Numbered from the stretch's first letter, positions 14,626 to 24,662 are shown. The stretch: 64,000 nucleotides of DNA from Enterobacter bugandensis (GCF_900324475.1 NZ_LT992502.1:4154001-4218000); one strand, 5' to 3'. Numbers and translations are program-made. Notes: generated from the letters alone by a model not told the origin.

Positions 14626-15192
14626 ATGAGTAATGCGGGTGCATCCCTTGCAACCTGTTATGGTCCGGTCAGTACCCAGATGATGGCAAAGGCGGAAAAT
14701 ATTCGTCTGCTCATTCTGGATGTGGATGGCGTACTTTCCGATGGCCTGATTTACATGGGCAATAATGGTGAAGAGCTGAAAGCGTTTAACGTTCGCGACG
14801 GCTACGGTATCCGCTGTGCGCTCACCTCGGGTATCGAGGTTGCTATCATCACCGGACGAAAAGCTAAACTGGTAGAAGACCGCTGTGAAACCTTAGGCAT
14901 TACCCATCTTTACCAGGGTCAATCCGATAAGATGGCAGCGTTCAATGATTTACTGGGTAAACTGGCTATCGCACCGGAAAACGTGGCCTACGTCGGGGAC
15001 GACCTGATTGACTGGCCGGTGATGGCTGAAGTCGGTCTCAGCATCGCGGTTGCTGATGCTCATCCGCTGTTAATCCCGCGCGCTGACTACGTTACCCACA
15101 TCAACGGTGGCCGGGGTGCCGTCCGTGAAGTCTGCGATCTGCTTCTGCTGGCGCAGGGCAAGCTTGATGAAGCCAAAGGGCAATCGATATGA
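14626..15192 (+). CDS. kdsC: 3-deoxy-D-manno-octulosonate 8-phosphate phosphatase
   Basis: 188-residue HAD-superfamily phosphatase, which releases Kdo from Kdo-8-phosphate. The catalytic aspartates are D32 and D34 in ILDVDGVLSDG; later motifs are TGRKAKLVEDR and YVGDDLIDWPVM. It has the small C0-type HAD layout and E. coli length. The last 4 bases overlap the lptC start (ATGA). Confidence 0.98.
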   Translation: MSNAGASLATCYGPVSTQMMAKAENIRLLILDVDGVLSDGLIYMGNNGEELKAFNVRDGYGIRCALTSGIEVAIITGRKAKLVEDRCETLGITHLYQGQSDKMAAFNDLLGKLAIAPENVAYVGDDLIDWPVMAEVGLSIAVADAHPLLIPRADYVTHINGGRGAVREVCDLLLLAQGKLDEAKGQSI

Positions 15193-15764
15193 GTAAAACC
15201 AGACGTTGGGTTATCATTCTGCTTTCGCTTGTCGCACTGGTATTGATTGGCGTGAACCTTGCCGATCGCGACGATACGCAAACGGAAGTCGTCAACAATA
15301 ACGATCCAACCTATAAAAGCGATCACAGCGACACCGTGGTCTATAGCCCGGAAGGAGCGCTGAATTATCGCCTGATTGCCCAGCACGTTGAATACTTTTC
15401 CGATGACGGCGTTTCGTGGTTTACCCAACCTGTCATGACCACTTTCGATAAAGACAAAGTGCCGACGTGGTCAATTAAGTCAGATCGGGCCAAACTGACA
15501 AATGACCGTATGCTTTATCTGTATGGCCACGTTGAAGTCAACGCCCTGACCGCTGACTCGCAACTGCGAAAAATTACGACGGATAATGCCCAGATCAACC
15601 TGGTAACCCAGGACGTGACGTCGCAGGATCTGGTCACACTGTATGGCACAACATTTAATTCCAGCGGTTTAAGAATGCGCGGGAACTTACGCAGCAAGAA
15701 CGCCGAGCTGATTGAAAAGGTTAGAACCTCCTATGAAATTCAAAACAAACAAACTCAGCCTTAA
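15189..15764 (+). CDS. lptC: LptC, inner-membrane LPS export bridge protein
   Basis: 191-residue bitopic protein with one N-terminal membrane helix (about 7-25) and a periplasmic beta-jellyroll. It links LptBFG to LptA in the trans-envelope LPS bridge. It overlaps kdsC by 4 bp and lptA by 32 bp, so the three are translationally coupled. Length equals E. coli. Confidence 0.97.
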   Translation: MSKTRRWVIILLSLVALVLIGVNLADRDDTQTEVVNNNDPTYKSDHSDTVVYSPEGALNYRLIAQHVEYFSDDGVSWFTQPVMTTFDKDKVPTWSIKSDRAKLTNDRMLYLYGHVEVNALTADSQLRKITTDNAQINLVTQDVTSQDLVTLYGTTFNSSGLRMRGNLRSKNAELIEKVRTSYEIQNKQTQP

Positions 15765-16287
15765 AGTAATTATCGCCAGCGCGATGCTGGCGGCCAGTCT
15801 CCCCGCGCTTGCTGTAACGGGCGATACCGACCAGCCGATCCATATCGAGTCCGACACTCAGTCTCTCGATATGCAGGGTAACGTCGTCACCTTCACGGGT
15901 AACGTCGTCATGACTCAGGGGACCATCAAAATTAACGCCGATAAAGTGGTCGTTACCCGTCCGGGCGGCGAGCAGGGCAAAGAGATCATTGATGGTTACG
16001 GCAACCCGGCCACCTTCTACCAGATGCAGGACAACGGCAAGCCGGTGAAGGGCCACGCCTCGCATATGCACTATGAGTTGGCGAAGGACCTGGTCATCCT
16101 GACCGGAAACGCGTATCTGGAACAGCTGGACAGCAATATTACCGGTGACCAGATTACCTATCTGGTGAAAGAGCAAAAAATGCAGGCCTCCAGCGAGAAA
16201 GGCAAACGCGTAACCACTGTGCTGGTTCCGTCGCAGCTGCAGGACAAAGGCAAGGGCCAGGCCCCGGCACAGAAGAAGAGTAACTAA
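15733..16287 (+). CDS. lptA: LptA, periplasmic LPS transport bridge
   Basis: 184-residue periplasmic protein with a signal peptide (about 1-27, ending LPALA before VTGDTD) and the OstA/LptA beta-jellyroll that polymerises into the LPS bridge. The start was set at MKFKTNKLSL, matching E. coli; an upstream ATG (15712) adds seven residues inside lptC. No strong ribosome site precedes the start, which lies 32 bp inside lptC; re-initiation from lptC is likely. The lysine-rich tail ends PAQKKSN. Confidence 0.97.
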   Translation: MKFKTNKLSLKVIIASAMLAASLPALAVTGDTDQPIHIESDTQSLDMQGNVVTFTGNVVMTQGTIKINADKVVVTRPGGEQGKEIIDGYGNPATFYQMQDNGKPVKGHASHMHYELAKDLVILTGNAYLEQLDSNITGDQITYLVKEQKMQASSEKGKRVTTVLVPSQLQDKGKGQAPAQKKSN

Positions 16288-16293
16288 TTCGCT

Positions 16294-17019
16294 ATGGCAA
16301 CATTAACTGCAAAAAATCTCGCGAAGGCCTATAAGGGCCGCCGTGTCGTAGAAGATGTCAGTCTGACCGTCAACTCCGGCGAAATTGTGGGCCTGCTTGG
16401 CCCGAACGGTGCGGGTAAAACCACCACCTTCTACATGGTGGTGGGTATTGTGCCGCGCGATGCCGGCAACATTATTATTGACGATGAAGATATCAGCCTG
16501 CTGCCGCTGCACGCGCGCGCGCGCCGTGGCATCGGCTATCTGCCGCAGGAAGCCTCTATTTTCCGTCGTCTGAGCGTCTTTGATAACCTGATGGCAGTCC
16601 TGCAAATTCGCGACGACCTGACCAACGAACAGCGTCAGGATCGCGCCAACGAGCTGATGGAAGAGTTTCATATCGAACACCTGCGCGACAGCCTGGGCCA
16701 GGCCTTGTCCGGGGGGGAACGCCGTCGTGTTGAGATTGCGCGCGCGCTGGCCGCCAATCCGAAGTTTATCCTTCTGGATGAACCGTTTGCGGGCGTTGAC
16801 CCGATCTCCGTTATCGACATTAAACGCATTATCGAGCATCTGCGTGACAGCGGACTTGGCGTGCTGATCACCGACCACAACGTTCGTGAAACGCTGGCGG
16901 TATGTGAACGCGCGTATATCGTGAGCCAGGGCAATCTGATCGCTCACGGTACGCCGCAGCAGATCCTCGAAGACGATCATGTTAAGCGCGTCTATCTTGG
17001 GGAAGACTTCAGACTCTGA
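16294..17019 (+). CDS. lptB: LptB, ATPase of the LPS export ABC transporter
   Basis: 241-residue ABC ATPase that powers LPS extraction by LptB2FG. It has Walker [10 protein letters not shown] (about 37-45), signature [14 protein letters not shown] and Walker [14 protein letters not shown]. It lies 6 bp after lptA. Its membrane partners LptF and LptG are encoded at 24672-26854 in this window, unusually close (see the findings). Length equals E. coli. Confidence 0.98.
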   Translation: MATLTAKNLAKAYKGRRVVEDVSLTVNSGEIVGLLGPNGAGKTTTFYMVVGIVPRDAGNIIIDDEDISLLPLHARARRGIGYLPQEASIFRRLSVFDNLMAVLQIRDDLTNEQRQDRANELMEEFHIEHLRDSLGQALSGGERRRVEIARALAANPKFILLDEPFAGVDPISVIDIKRIIEHLRDSGLGVLITDHNVRETLAVCERAYIVSQGNLIAHGTPQQILEDDHVKRVYLGEDFRL

Positions 17020-17066
17020 TAGGGTAGAGGTAACGTAACGCCGAACCGGAGAAAAATGCTCTGAAC

Positions 17067-18500
17067 ATGAAGCAAGGTTTGCAATTAAGGCTCAGCCAAC
17101 AGCTGGCGATGACGCCGCAGTTACAGCAGGCAATTCGTCTGTTGCAACTGTCCACCTTAGAACTCCAGCAGGAGCTCCAGCAGGCGCTGGACAGCAATCC
17201 CCTGCTGGAGCAAGCCGATCTTCATGACGAGGTAGATACCCAGCAGTCACAGGACACAGAAGCGCTCGACACCGCGGATGCACTCGAACAAAAAGAGATG
17301 CCGGACGAGCTTCCGCTGGATGCCAGCTGGGATGAAATCTATACCGCCGGGACCCCTTCCGGCACGCGTGCAGACTACCAGGACGACGAGCTACCGGTCT
17401 ACCAGGGCGAAACCACCCAGTCGCTGCAGGATTACCTGATGTGGCAGGTAGAGCTTACCCCCTTCTCCGATACCGACCGCGCTATTGCCACGTCGATTGT
17501 CGACGCCGTTGATGACACCGGTTATTTGACCGTCACGCTGGACGACATTCTGGAAAGCATGGGCGATGAAGAGATTGAGATTGAGGAGATTGAAGCGGTA
17601 CTGAAACGCATTCAGCGCTTCGATCCGGTCGGGGTGGCCGCGAAGGACCTGCGCGACTGTCTGCTGATCCAGCTTTCTCAGTTCAGCAAAGAGACGCCGT
17701 GGCTCGACGAGGCACGCTTAATCATCAGCGATCATCTGGATCTTCTGGCTAACCACGATTTCCGCACCCTGATGCGCGTCACGCGCCTGAAGGAAGAGGT
17801 GCTGAAAGAGGCGGTAAATCTGATTCAGTCCCTCGATCCGCGTCCCGGTCAGTCGATCCAGACCAGCGAACCCGAGTACGTTATCCCGGACGTGCTGGTC
17901 AGAAAACACAATGACCGCTGGGTCGTTGAACTGAACTCTGATAGCATCCCTCGCCTGCAAATCAACCAGCAGTACGCCTCCATGTGTACCAGCGCGCGCA
18001 ACGACTCCGACAATCAATATATTCGCAGCAATCTTCAGGAAGCGCGATGGTTGATCAAGAGCCTTGAGAGCCGGAATGATACCCTGCTTCGCGTGAGCCG
18101 CTGCATCGTCGAACAGCAGCAGGCCTTCTTTGAGCAGGGCGAAGAGTATATGAAACCGATGGTGCTGGCGGATATCGCCCAGGCCGTCGAGATGCATGAA
18201 TCCACTATTTCCCGCGTTACTACGCAGAAGTATCTGCACAGTCCGCGCGGTATTTTTGAGCTTAAGTATTTCTTCTCCAGCCACGTGAACACCGAGGGTG
18301 GCGGCGAAGCCTCCTCAACGGCGATTCGCGCCCTGGTGAAGAAGTTGATCGCCGCGGAGAATCCCGCGAAGCCACTAAGTGACAGTAAGTTGACCACCAT
18401 GCTGTCCGATCAGGGTATTATGGTGGCACGTCGTACTGTTGCGAAGTATCGAGAGTCTTTATCCATTCCGCCGTCTAACCAGCGTAAACAGCTGGTCTGA
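17067..18500 (+). CDS. rpoN: RNA polymerase sigma-54 factor
   Basis: 477-residue sigma-54. Region I is glutamine/leucine rich (1-~50; contacts enhancer-binding activators), region II is acidic (~60-120), and region III ends in the RpoN box [10 protein letters not shown] (454-463) that binds the -24 promoter element. It lies 47 bp after lptB and heads the nitrogen-related genes hpf-ptsN-rapZ-npr, as in E. coli. Confidence 0.99.
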   Translation: MKQGLQLRLSQQLAMTPQLQQAIRLLQLSTLELQQELQQALDSNPLLEQADLHDEVDTQQSQDTEALDTADALEQKEMPDELPLDASWDEIYTAGTPSGTRADYQDDELPVYQGETTQSLQDYLMWQVELTPFSDTDRAIATSIVDAVDDTGYLTVTLDDILESMGDEEIEIEEIEAVLKRIQRFDPVGVAAKDLRDCLLIQLSQFSKETPWLDEARLIISDHLDLLANHDFRTLMRVTRLKEEVLKEAVNLIQSLDPRPGQSIQTSEPEYVIPDVLVRKHNDRWVVELNSDSIPRLQINQQYASMCTSARNDSDNQYIRSNLQEARWLIKSLESRNDTLLRVSRCIVEQQQAFFEQGEEYMKPMVLADIAQAVEMHESTISRVTTQKYLHSPRGIFELKYFFSSHVNTEGGGEASSTAIRALVKKLIAAENPAKPLSDSKLTTMLSDQGIMVARRTVAKYRESLSIPPSNQRKQLV

Positions 18501-18522
18501 CACAACCGATAAGGAAGACACT

Positions 18523-18810
18523 ATGCAGCTCAATATCACAGGACATAACGTCGAGATTACTGAGGCTTTACGTGACTTCGTGAACGCTAAGTTCGCGAAA
18601 CTCGAGCAGTATTTCGAAAGGATCAATCAGGTCTACGTTGTGTTAAAAGTGGAGAAAGTGACTCATATCTCGGATGCAACCCTGCATGTAAACGGGGGTG
18701 AACTCCATGCCAGTGCGGAAGGGCAAGACATGTACGCGGCTATCGACGGCTTGATTGACAAGCTTGCGCGACAGCTCAATAAACATAAAGATAAACTGAA
18801 ACAACACTAA
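18523..18810 (+). CDS. hpf: Ribosome hibernation promoting factor
   Basis: 95-residue short HPF that binds 30S subunits in stationary phase and promotes 100S dimers. The start was set at MQLNITG, with the AAGGAAG ribosome site; upstream frame codons overlap rpoN. It is highly similar to E. coli throughout, including DATLHVNGGELHASAEGQDMYAAIDGLIDKL. Confidence 0.98.
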   Translation: MQLNITGHNVEITEALRDFVNAKFAKLEQYFERINQVYVVLKVEKVTHISDATLHVNGGELHASAEGQDMYAAIDGLIDKLARQLNKHKDKLKQH

Positions 18811-18838
18811 TTGTCCGGGCAGTTAACGGGTGCAGGAC

Positions 18839-18863
18839 GGCCTGTTGTGAAACACAACGGGCC
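18839..18863 (+). terminator. Hairpin between hpf and ptsN
   Basis: GGCCTGTTGTG / CACAACGGGCC forms an 11-bp stem with a 3-base loop in the 82-bp hpf-ptsN gap. There is no T-run, so an mRNA-stability or attenuation role is more likely than full termination. Confidence 0.5.
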
Positions 18864-18892
18864 ATTTGTACAGTTAGCGCTTAGGTGAAATT

Positions 18893-19384
18893 ATGATGAA
18901 CAACGATTCCGCTCTTCAACTGAGCAATGTCCTTAACCAGGAATGTACCCGCAGTGCCGTTCACTGCCAGAGCAAAAAACGTGCGCTGGAGATCATCAGT
19001 GAATTGGCTGCAAAACAGCTGGGCCTGCCGCCGCAGGTGGTGTTCGAAGCCATTCTGACCCGTGAAAAGATGGGCAGTACCGGTATCGGCAACGGCATCG
19101 CGATCCCGCACGGCAAGCTGGAAGAGGACACCCTGCGTGCCGTCGGTGTGTTTGTGCAGCTGGAAACGCCAATCGCTTTTGACGCCATTGATAACCAGCC
19201 CGTCGATCTCCTCTTCGCGCTGTTGGTGCCTGCCGACCAGACCAAGACCCACCTGCATACGCTTTCGCTGGTTGCTAAACGTCTGGCGGATAAAACCATC
19301 TGCCGTCGACTGCGCTCAGCCCAAAGTGATGAAGAGCTTTATCAAATTATCACTGAAGCAGAAGGCAATCAGGATGACGCATAA
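18893..19384 (+). CDS. ptsN: Nitrogen-PTS EIIA protein (EIIANtr)
   Basis: 163-residue EIIA of the fructose/mannitol family, end acceptor of the PtsP-NPr-EIIANtr phosphorelay and regulator of potassium transport and sigma-54-linked processes. The phosphorylated histidine is H73 (AIPHGK). Length equals E. coli. It lies upstream of rapZ and npr; its upstream partner ptsP is not in the window. Confidence 0.98.
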   Translation: MMNNDSALQLSNVLNQECTRSAVHCQSKKRALEIISELAAKQLGLPPQVVFEAILTREKMGSTGIGNGIAIPHGKLEEDTLRAVGVFVQLETPIAFDAIDNQPVDLLFALLVPADQTKTHLHTLSLVAKRLADKTICRRLRSAQSDEELYQIITEAEGNQDDA

Positions 19385-19429
19385 CCAGGTGATGGCCTTC
19401 ACATCTGTTGTCCTGAGGAGAAACGGAAC

Positions 19430-20284
19430 ATGGTGCTGATGATTGTCAGCGGTCGTTCAGGGTCGGGGAAATCCGTTGCTCTGCGCGCGCTGGAAGACAT
19501 GGGTTTTTACTGCGTCGATAACCTGCCGGTCGTGTTATTGCCCGATTTGGCACGCACGTTAGCGGAGAGACAAACCTCCGCCGCCGTCAGTATCGACGTT
19601 CGTAACATGCCGGAATCGCCAGAGATCTTCGAACAGGCAATGAGTAACCTGCCTGACGCGTTCTCGCCTCAGCTGCTGTTCCTTGACGCCGACCGCAATA
19701 CCCTGATCCGCCGCTACAGCGACACCCGTCGTCTGCATCCGCTTTCCAGCAAGAATCTCTCGCTGGAGAGCGCCATCGACGAAGAGAGCGATCTGCTTGA
19801 GCCGCTGCGCTCTCGTGCCGATCTGATTGTCGACACCTCAGAGATGTCCGTTCACGAGCTGGCGGAAATGCTGCGAACCCGGCTGCTGGGCAAACGCGAG
19901 CGCGAGCTGACGATGGTGTTCGAATCCTTCGGCTTTAAGCACGGTATTCCGATTGATGCGGACTATGTTTTCGACGTGCGCTTCCTGCCGAACCCGCACT
20001 GGGATCCTAAACTGCGTCCAATGACCGGTCTGGATAAGCCCGTGGCGGCGTTCCTCGACCGACACACAGAAGTTCACAATTTTATCTACCAGACGCGAAG
20101 CTACCTTGAGCTATGGTTACCTATGCTGGAGACAAACAATCGTAGCTACCTGACAGTGGCGATTGGCTGTACCGGCGGTAAACATCGTTCGGTCTACATC
20201 GCCGAACAGCTGGCCGACTATTTCCGCTCGCGCGGTAAGAACGTTCAGTCCCGTCATCGCACGCTGGAAAAACGTAAAACATGA
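19430..20284 (+). CDS. rapZ: RNase adapter protein RapZ
   Basis: 284-residue RNA-binding GlcN6P sensor that presents the sRNA GlmZ to RNase E and so controls glmS. The N-terminal P-loop is GRSGSGKS (8-15); the C-terminal half has the [16 protein letters not shown] motif typical of the family, with basic tail HRTLEKRKT. It overlaps npr by 4 bp. Confidence 0.98.
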   Translation: MVLMIVSGRSGSGKSVALRALEDMGFYCVDNLPVVLLPDLARTLAERQTSAAVSIDVRNMPESPEIFEQAMSNLPDAFSPQLLFLDADRNTLIRRYSDTRRLHPLSSKNLSLESAIDEESDLLEPLRSRADLIVDTSEMSVHELAEMLRTRLLGKRERELTMVFESFGFKHGIPIDADYVFDVRFLPNPHWDPKLRPMTGLDKPVAAFLDRHTEVHNFIYQTRSYLELWLPMLETNNRSYLTVAIGCTGGKHRSVYIAEQLADYFRSRGKNVQSRHRTLEKRKT

Positions 20285-20553
20285 CCGTAAAACAAACCGT
20301 TGAGATCACCAATAAGCTGGGCATGCATGCACGCCCGGCGATGAAGCTGTTTGAGCTGATGCAGGGTTTCGATGCAGAAGTGCTGCTGCGTAATGACGAA
20401 GGCACCGAAGCGGAAGCCAACAGCGTGATTGCGCTGCTGATGCTGGACTCCGCCAAAGGGCGTCAGATTGAGGTTGAAGCCACCGGTCCTCAGGAAGAGG
20501 AAGCTCTGGCAGCGGTAGTTGCGCTGTTTAACGCCGGGTTCGACGAAGATTAG
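20281..20553 (+). CDS. npr: Phosphocarrier protein NPr
   Basis: 90-residue HPr-like carrier of the nitrogen PTS. The phosphorylated histidine is H16 in [10 protein letters not shown]. It starts inside the rapZ stop region (ATGA overlap). The C-terminus FNAGFDED is as in E. coli. Confidence 0.98.
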   Translation: MTVKQTVEITNKLGMHARPAMKLFELMQGFDAEVLLRNDEGTEAEANSVIALLMLDSAKGRQIEVEATGPQEEEALAAVVALFNAGFDED

Positions 20554-20568
20554 GCCTGCTATTATTCT

Positions 20569-20598
20569 GGCGGGTGGCGCTGCGCTTACCCGCCCTAC
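20569..20598. repeat. REP-type palindromic element
   Basis: GGCGGGTGGCGC ... GCGCTTACCCGCC forms the imperfect palindrome of a REP unit between the convergent npr and mtgA. It overlaps the mtgA stop codon (20595-20597). Confidence 0.8.
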
Positions 20599-21320
20599 AT
20601 TAACGCATTTCTCTCCATAAACCCTTCCCCACCCAGCTGGCGCATCTGGCGCATGATCCACGCCTGACGGCTTCGCACGTACCCTGACGGGGCGCTGGCC
20701 TTGAAGCGGACAGGATTAGGCAGAACAGCCGCGAGCAGCGCCGCCTCCGACATGCTCAGCCTGCTGGCAGGTTTATTAAAATAGCGTTGTGATGCAGCTT
20801 CGACACCAAATACCCCGTCGCCGAACTCGGCGATATTAAGGTAAACGGTCAGAATACGCTTTTTGCTCCAGACCGTTTCCATTCCCAGGGTCAGGCCCGC
20901 TTCCAGCCCTTTTCGCACCCAGCTTCGGCCATCCCACAGGAACAGGTTTTTAGCCGTCTGCTGCGACAGCGTTGACGCACCGCGCACGCGGTTTTCGTGA
21001 CGTTCGTTATGGGCCAGCGCCTTTTCGATCGCGGCCACATCAAACCCCCAGTGCTGCGGGAATTTTTGATCTTCCGCCGCGATAACCGCCAGCCCCATGA
21101 ACGGAGAAATTTCATCCATGCTCACCCAGTCAGAATGGGCAACATAGCCGAAATCACCGGAGAACCACGCGCTAAGCTGGCGCTCAACCATGACCGCTGA
21201 AAACGGTACCGGCAAAATGCTGAACACGGCCAGGCCGCCCCCCCAGAACACCGCCAGGACGAGAACGATGCGTAAAAGAAGGCGTTTCACCCATGCGCCT
21301 GCGGAAGACTGACGCCTCAT
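20595..21320 (-). CDS. mtgA: Monofunctional biosynthetic peptidoglycan transglycosylase
   Basis: 241-residue GT51 glycosyltransferase that polymerises lipid II without a transpeptidase domain. It has an N-terminal membrane anchor (about 12-36), then the GT51 motifs [12 protein letters not shown] (catalytic Glu), [17 protein letters not shown] and [20 protein letters not shown]. It overlaps elbB by 4 bp, so the two are coupled. Its stop codon lies in a REP element. Confidence 0.97.
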   Translation of the reverse strand: MRRQSSAGAWVKRLLLRIVLVLAVFWGGGLAVFSILPVPFSAVMVERQLSAWFSGDFGYVAHSDWVSMDEISPFMGLAVIAAEDQKFPQHWGFDVAAIEKALAHNERHENRVRGASTLSQQTAKNLFLWDGRSWVRKGLEAGLTLGMETVWSKKRILTVYLNIAEFGDGVFGVEAASQRYFNKPASRLSMSEAALLAAVLPNPVRFKASAPSGYVRSRQAWIMRQMRQLGGEGFMERNALM

Positions 21321-21970
21321 TCCGTCAGCACCAGCACTCGGGCGACCAGCTTTTCAATGCCCACGGCGGCTTCCGCAATATTCTTCGCCAGCATATACGC
21401 GGGCGTGGTGACAATTTTGTTGTCCTCATCCACCACAATGTCATCGACCGGGCACGGAACGTGTTCGCCCCCCATATCCTCGACGACCTCTGCGGTATCA
21501 ATATCGGTTCCGATCGTCAGCCGTAACGGAAAATCGAAAATATTTGGCAGCATGGCCGGTGCAATACAGATAAAACCCAGCGGCTTGCCCGCGGCATGCA
21601 TCGCCAGCGTCAGCGCTTTGAGATCAGGGTCAACCGTGCATGCGGCACCTTCGGCAGCAAAGGTGCTGAGATTTTTCGCGGCGCCGAAGCCGCCCGGCAC
21701 AATGAGCGCATCCAGTTCAGCGGCATCTGCCTTCGCCAGCGGATGAATCTCTCCCCGGGCAATACGCGCGGCTTCAATCAGCACGTTACGCGTTTCGCCC
21801 ATCGGCTCGCCGGTCAGATGGTTAATCACATCCGACTGATTTTTGTCGGGCGCAAAACAGATAACCTCTGCTCCCTGTTTTGTCAGGGCCAGCAGCGTGA
21901 TTACGGCTTCATGTATTTCTGAACCATCAAAAACACCGCATCCGCTCAGGACAACACCAATTTTTTTCAT
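21317..21970 (-). CDS. elbB: Glyoxalase ElbB (DJ-1/PfpI-like)
   Basis: 217-residue DJ-1-superfamily protein, reported in E. coli as a glyoxalase and earlier linked to isoprenoid synthesis. It has the family elements [17 protein letters not shown] and [13 protein letters not shown], with the nucleophile-elbow cysteine in the latter. The start at [10 protein letters not shown] follows a GAAGGATC ribosome site; an ATG 36 bp upstream is less likely. Length equals E. coli. Confidence 0.95.
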   Translation of the reverse strand: MKKIGVVLSGCGVFDGSEIHEAVITLLALTKQGAEVICFAPDKNQSDVINHLTGEPMGETRNVLIEAARIARGEIHPLAKADAAELDALIVPGGFGAAKNLSTFAAEGAACTVDPDLKALTLAMHAAGKPLGFICIAPAMLPNIFDFPLRLTIGTDIDTAEVVEDMGGEHVPCPVDDIVVDEDNKIVTTPAYMLAKNIAEAAVGIEKLVARVLVLTE

Positions 21971-22089
21971 CTTGACGATCCTTCTTTGCAACTCGCTGAA
22001 GCACATTAATAATTTTGATTAAAACGCTATGCTTCACACATTTCACTGATTCATGTAACAAACCATTTAAGATTTGCTATCTTATCTGC

Positions 22090-22211
22090 GTGCGGCCTAA
22101 ATTTTTACGGCGGCGCCGATTAGAAAATTACTTTAAAAAACAGGCGCAGCCACGATTTCCCTGGTGTTGGCGCAGTATTCGCGCACCCCGGTCTAGCCGG
22201 GGTCATTTTTT
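22090..22211 (+). ncRNA. arcZ: Hfq-binding small RNA ArcZ (RyhA/SraH)
   Basis: About 122 nt on the plus strand in the elbB-arcB gap, the location of E. coli ArcZ. It starts GTGCGGCC. Its 3' half keeps the target-pairing seed TTTCCCTGGTGTTGG (22156-22170) and the terminator CCCCGG-TCTAG-CCGGGG plus a 7-T run. A TATCTT -10 element lies at 22078-22083, 7 bp before the start. The 3' end overlaps the arcB stop region by 9 bp in antisense. In E. coli ArcZ activates rpoS translation, represses arcB and flhDC, and is repressed by ArcA-P. The 5' half (22098-22142) is diverged from E. coli. Confidence 0.92.
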
Positions 22212-24536
22212 TCTGGCATCCACCCAGGCTTTAAGCACCGCAACATCGTTCTGCCACTCTTGTTTCATCTCTTCAACCCAATCACCAACGTTATCTTCCC
22301 AAGCTGGTAAATCAGGCGACTGAATCTGTTGACCCAGTTGCTGCAGGTGGCGTAACCCGACCGAGCCGGCTGCGCCTTTGATTTTATGCCCTTCTTCCAC
22401 GATGCCCTTCTGGTCACGCGCCGTCAGGTTTGACTCCAGCACGCTCAGATAACCCGGCATCATTTTTTCAAACACCGCCAGGCCGTCGGTAATCAGTTTC
22501 GGGCCGACCAGATCGATATACTGCTCCAGCATCGCGGTATCGAGTATCGTTTGGGCTTTTGCGCTATCAACAGACGTCATGGTGCTCTCCTCTTCATCGT
22601 GGGTATCCCAGAACTTCTTGATCATGGCGGTCAGAGCAGGCACCGCCAGAGGCTTGCTGAGTACATCGTCCATACCGGCGTCGAGGTACTCTTTTTTATC
22701 TTTCAGCACGTTCGCCGTCAGCGCCACCAGCGGCGGCAGTTCATCAGCCGCGTACTGACGCGTCAGTTCACGCGAGATATCCAGCCCGGTCATATCCGGC
22801 AACTGGATATCCAGCAGAACGAGGTCATATTCACCAGGTGTAAACATCTCCAGCGCGGCTTTACCGGTCATCGCGACATCCACGCTGTTGCCCAGTTTTT
22901 CCAGCACCGAGCGCGCTACAATCACGTTAAGCTCAATATCCTCCACCAGCAGGACGTGCAGCGCAGGCAGCGGCATATCGTCATTTTCAAAGGTATCCTC
23001 TACCTCTTCCGCCACCGCCGGCGCATGCACCGTCAGCGTGAAGGTTGACCCTTTGCCCGCCTGGCTGGCAACGGTGATGTCACCGCCCATGCTCTTCGCC
23101 AGCCGCTTAGACACCGCCAGGCCGATTCCGGTACCAGTGGCCGGTTTTCCACCGTTGCTGTCCTTCACCTGGTAGTACATCGCGAAAATCTTGTCCTGCT
23201 CCTCCTGCGGAATACCAATCCCGGAGTCCTCCACCTCAAAGTGCAGCATGTCGCCGTCGTCATAGCGAATACGCACCGCCACCTGCCCCTTCTGGGTAAA
23301 TTTCACCGCGTTGCTGATGAGGTTCCACAGGATCTGACGCAGCCGCGTGCCGTCGGTAATCACTTTATGCGGCAGCGGCAGGGTGGGATCCATGACAAAA
23401 TTCAGCCCCTTCTGCTGGGCCTGCAGACCAGACAAGTTTTCCAGATCGGCAAGGAAGCTGGTGAAATCAACCGGCTGATTATCAAGCTGAACCTTTCGGC
23501 GCTCCATCTTATCCATGTCAATAATATCGTTGAAGATATTACCCAGCGTGACCGCCGAGACATGAATCGTTTTGAGGTATTTTTCCTGCTCTGCGGTCAG
23601 GTCGGTATCCAGCAGAATGCGGCTCAGCCCCACAATGCCATTAAGCGGCGTACGAAGCTCATGGCTGATGGTGGAGATGAAGGTGGTCTTGTCGCGGCTG
23701 GCGCGCTCCAGCGCATCCTGATAACGCTTACGCTCGGTAATATCACGGCCGAAGCCCATCAGGCCGTGGCGCTTCCCGACGCGGTCATAGTACGGCACCT
23801 TACGGATCTCAAAGCAGGCTTTGCGCCCGTCCGGGTAATCCAGCCACTGTTCGTAGGTCAGCGAGACGTTATGGCGGAACACTTTTTCGTCCGTCTCCAT
23901 GACCTTGGCGGCCGCCTCTTCGGAGTAAACGTCCTGCGGCTTGAGGTGAATCAGCTGCTTCTCACTTTTCCCGGTCAGGAGCTCCATCGCCCGGTTACAG
24001 CCTGAAAATTCTTTATCTTCGTTACGGTAGAATACCAGATCCGGCGAAGCGTCCAGGAACGAACGCAGGAAGGAGGATTGCTGCTCAAGCTGGATCTGCG
24101 TCACCTCGCGCTCTTTCATTTCGATTTTCAGCTGTTCCAGCGTGGCCTGACGCTCTGCCTCCGCCTTCTCACGATCTGAAATTTCCTGATTCAACTGAGC
24201 AATGTTGTCTTTAAGCTGAACATTGAGCTTCAGGTCGCGCTCGCGCATCTCCTCCAGCTTATCGACCAGTTTTGATAAGCGCTGACGGGATTCCTCCAGC
24301 TGTTCGACCACCACGGAAAGAAAATAGACTGCCCAGGGGGTAATGAGCAGGCCGAAGAAGATAGAGCGGATAACGTCGATACTCTCGACCTGACCATGCA
24401 GAACCATCGTAACGGCCATCTGCACGACAATCGCCAGAACGACCAGCGCCAGCGCCAGCAGCATGGAGAAACGCACCAGCCCAAGCTTCATCATCAGGTC
24501 GACGTAGTACTGGGCTAGCATTCGAATTTGCTTCAT
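22203..24536 (-). CDS. arcB: Tripartite aerobic respiration sensor kinase ArcB
   Basis: 777-residue hybrid histidine kinase sensing quinone redox state and controlling ArcA. It has two N-terminal membrane helices (about 23-77), a coiled-coil linker, a PAS domain (~155-270), a transmitter with H292 (SHELRTP), a receiver with D576 (LVLLDIQLPD) and an HPt domain with H717 (EEGHKIKGAAGS). The start at MKQIRMLAQYY follows an AAGGGATCC site; a codon 30 bp upstream is also in frame. One residue is missing at the C-terminus relative to E. coli. In E. coli the gene upstream is yhcC; here it is lptG. Confidence 0.98.
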   Translation of the reverse strand: MKQIRMLAQYYVDLMMKLGLVRFSMLLALALVVLAIVVQMAVTMVLHGQVESIDVIRSIFFGLLITPWAVYFLSVVVEQLEESRQRLSKLVDKLEEMRERDLKLNVQLKDNIAQLNQEISDREKAEAERQATLEQLKIEMKEREVTQIQLEQQSSFLRSFLDASPDLVFYRNEDKEFSGCNRAMELLTGKSEKQLIHLKPQDVYSEEAAAKVMETDEKVFRHNVSLTYEQWLDYPDGRKACFEIRKVPYYDRVGKRHGLMGFGRDITERKRYQDALERASRDKTTFISTISHELRTPLNGIVGLSRILLDTDLTAEQEKYLKTIHVSAVTLGNIFNDIIDMDKMERRKVQLDNQPVDFTSFLADLENLSGLQAQQKGLNFVMDPTLPLPHKVITDGTRLRQILWNLISNAVKFTQKGQVAVRIRYDDGDMLHFEVEDSGIGIPQEEQDKIFAMYYQVKDSNGGKPATGTGIGLAVSKRLAKSMGGDITVASQAGKGSTFTLTVHAPAVAEEVEDTFENDDMPLPALHVLLVEDIELNVIVARSVLEKLGNSVDVAMTGKAALEMFTPGEYDLVLLDIQLPDMTGLDISRELTRQYAADELPPLVALTANVLKDKKEYLDAGMDDVLSKPLAVPALTAMIKKFWDTHDEEESTMTSVDSAKAQTILDTAMLEQYIDLVGPKLITDGLAVFEKMMPGYLSVLESNLTARDQKGIVEEGHKIKGAAGSVGLRHLQQLGQQIQSPDLPAWEDNVGDWVEEMKQEWQNDVAVLKAWVDARKK

Positions 24537-24634
24537 AGAGGATCCCTTCACGACTTTATCGCTCAATAATACTCAAATTCGAGGCGGGACGTTGAAGGTT
24601 GTGAGAAAAAGTGCGGGGTGAAACAGGAGATTAG

Positions 24635-24662
24635 CCTCGCCTCCGGTTCACCGGAAGCGAGG
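24635..24662 (-). terminator. Hairpin after lptG
   Basis: CCTCGC..CCGG / CCGG..GCGAGG forms a long stem with a 4-base loop, 9 bp after the lptG stop on the minus strand. There is no strong T-run. It separates lptGF from the arcB promoter. Confidence 0.55.

Noticed and set aside
20554..20599. Rho-independent terminator between npr and mtgA
   Set aside because: The palindrome here is a REP unit without a T-run; I annotated it as a repeat instead.
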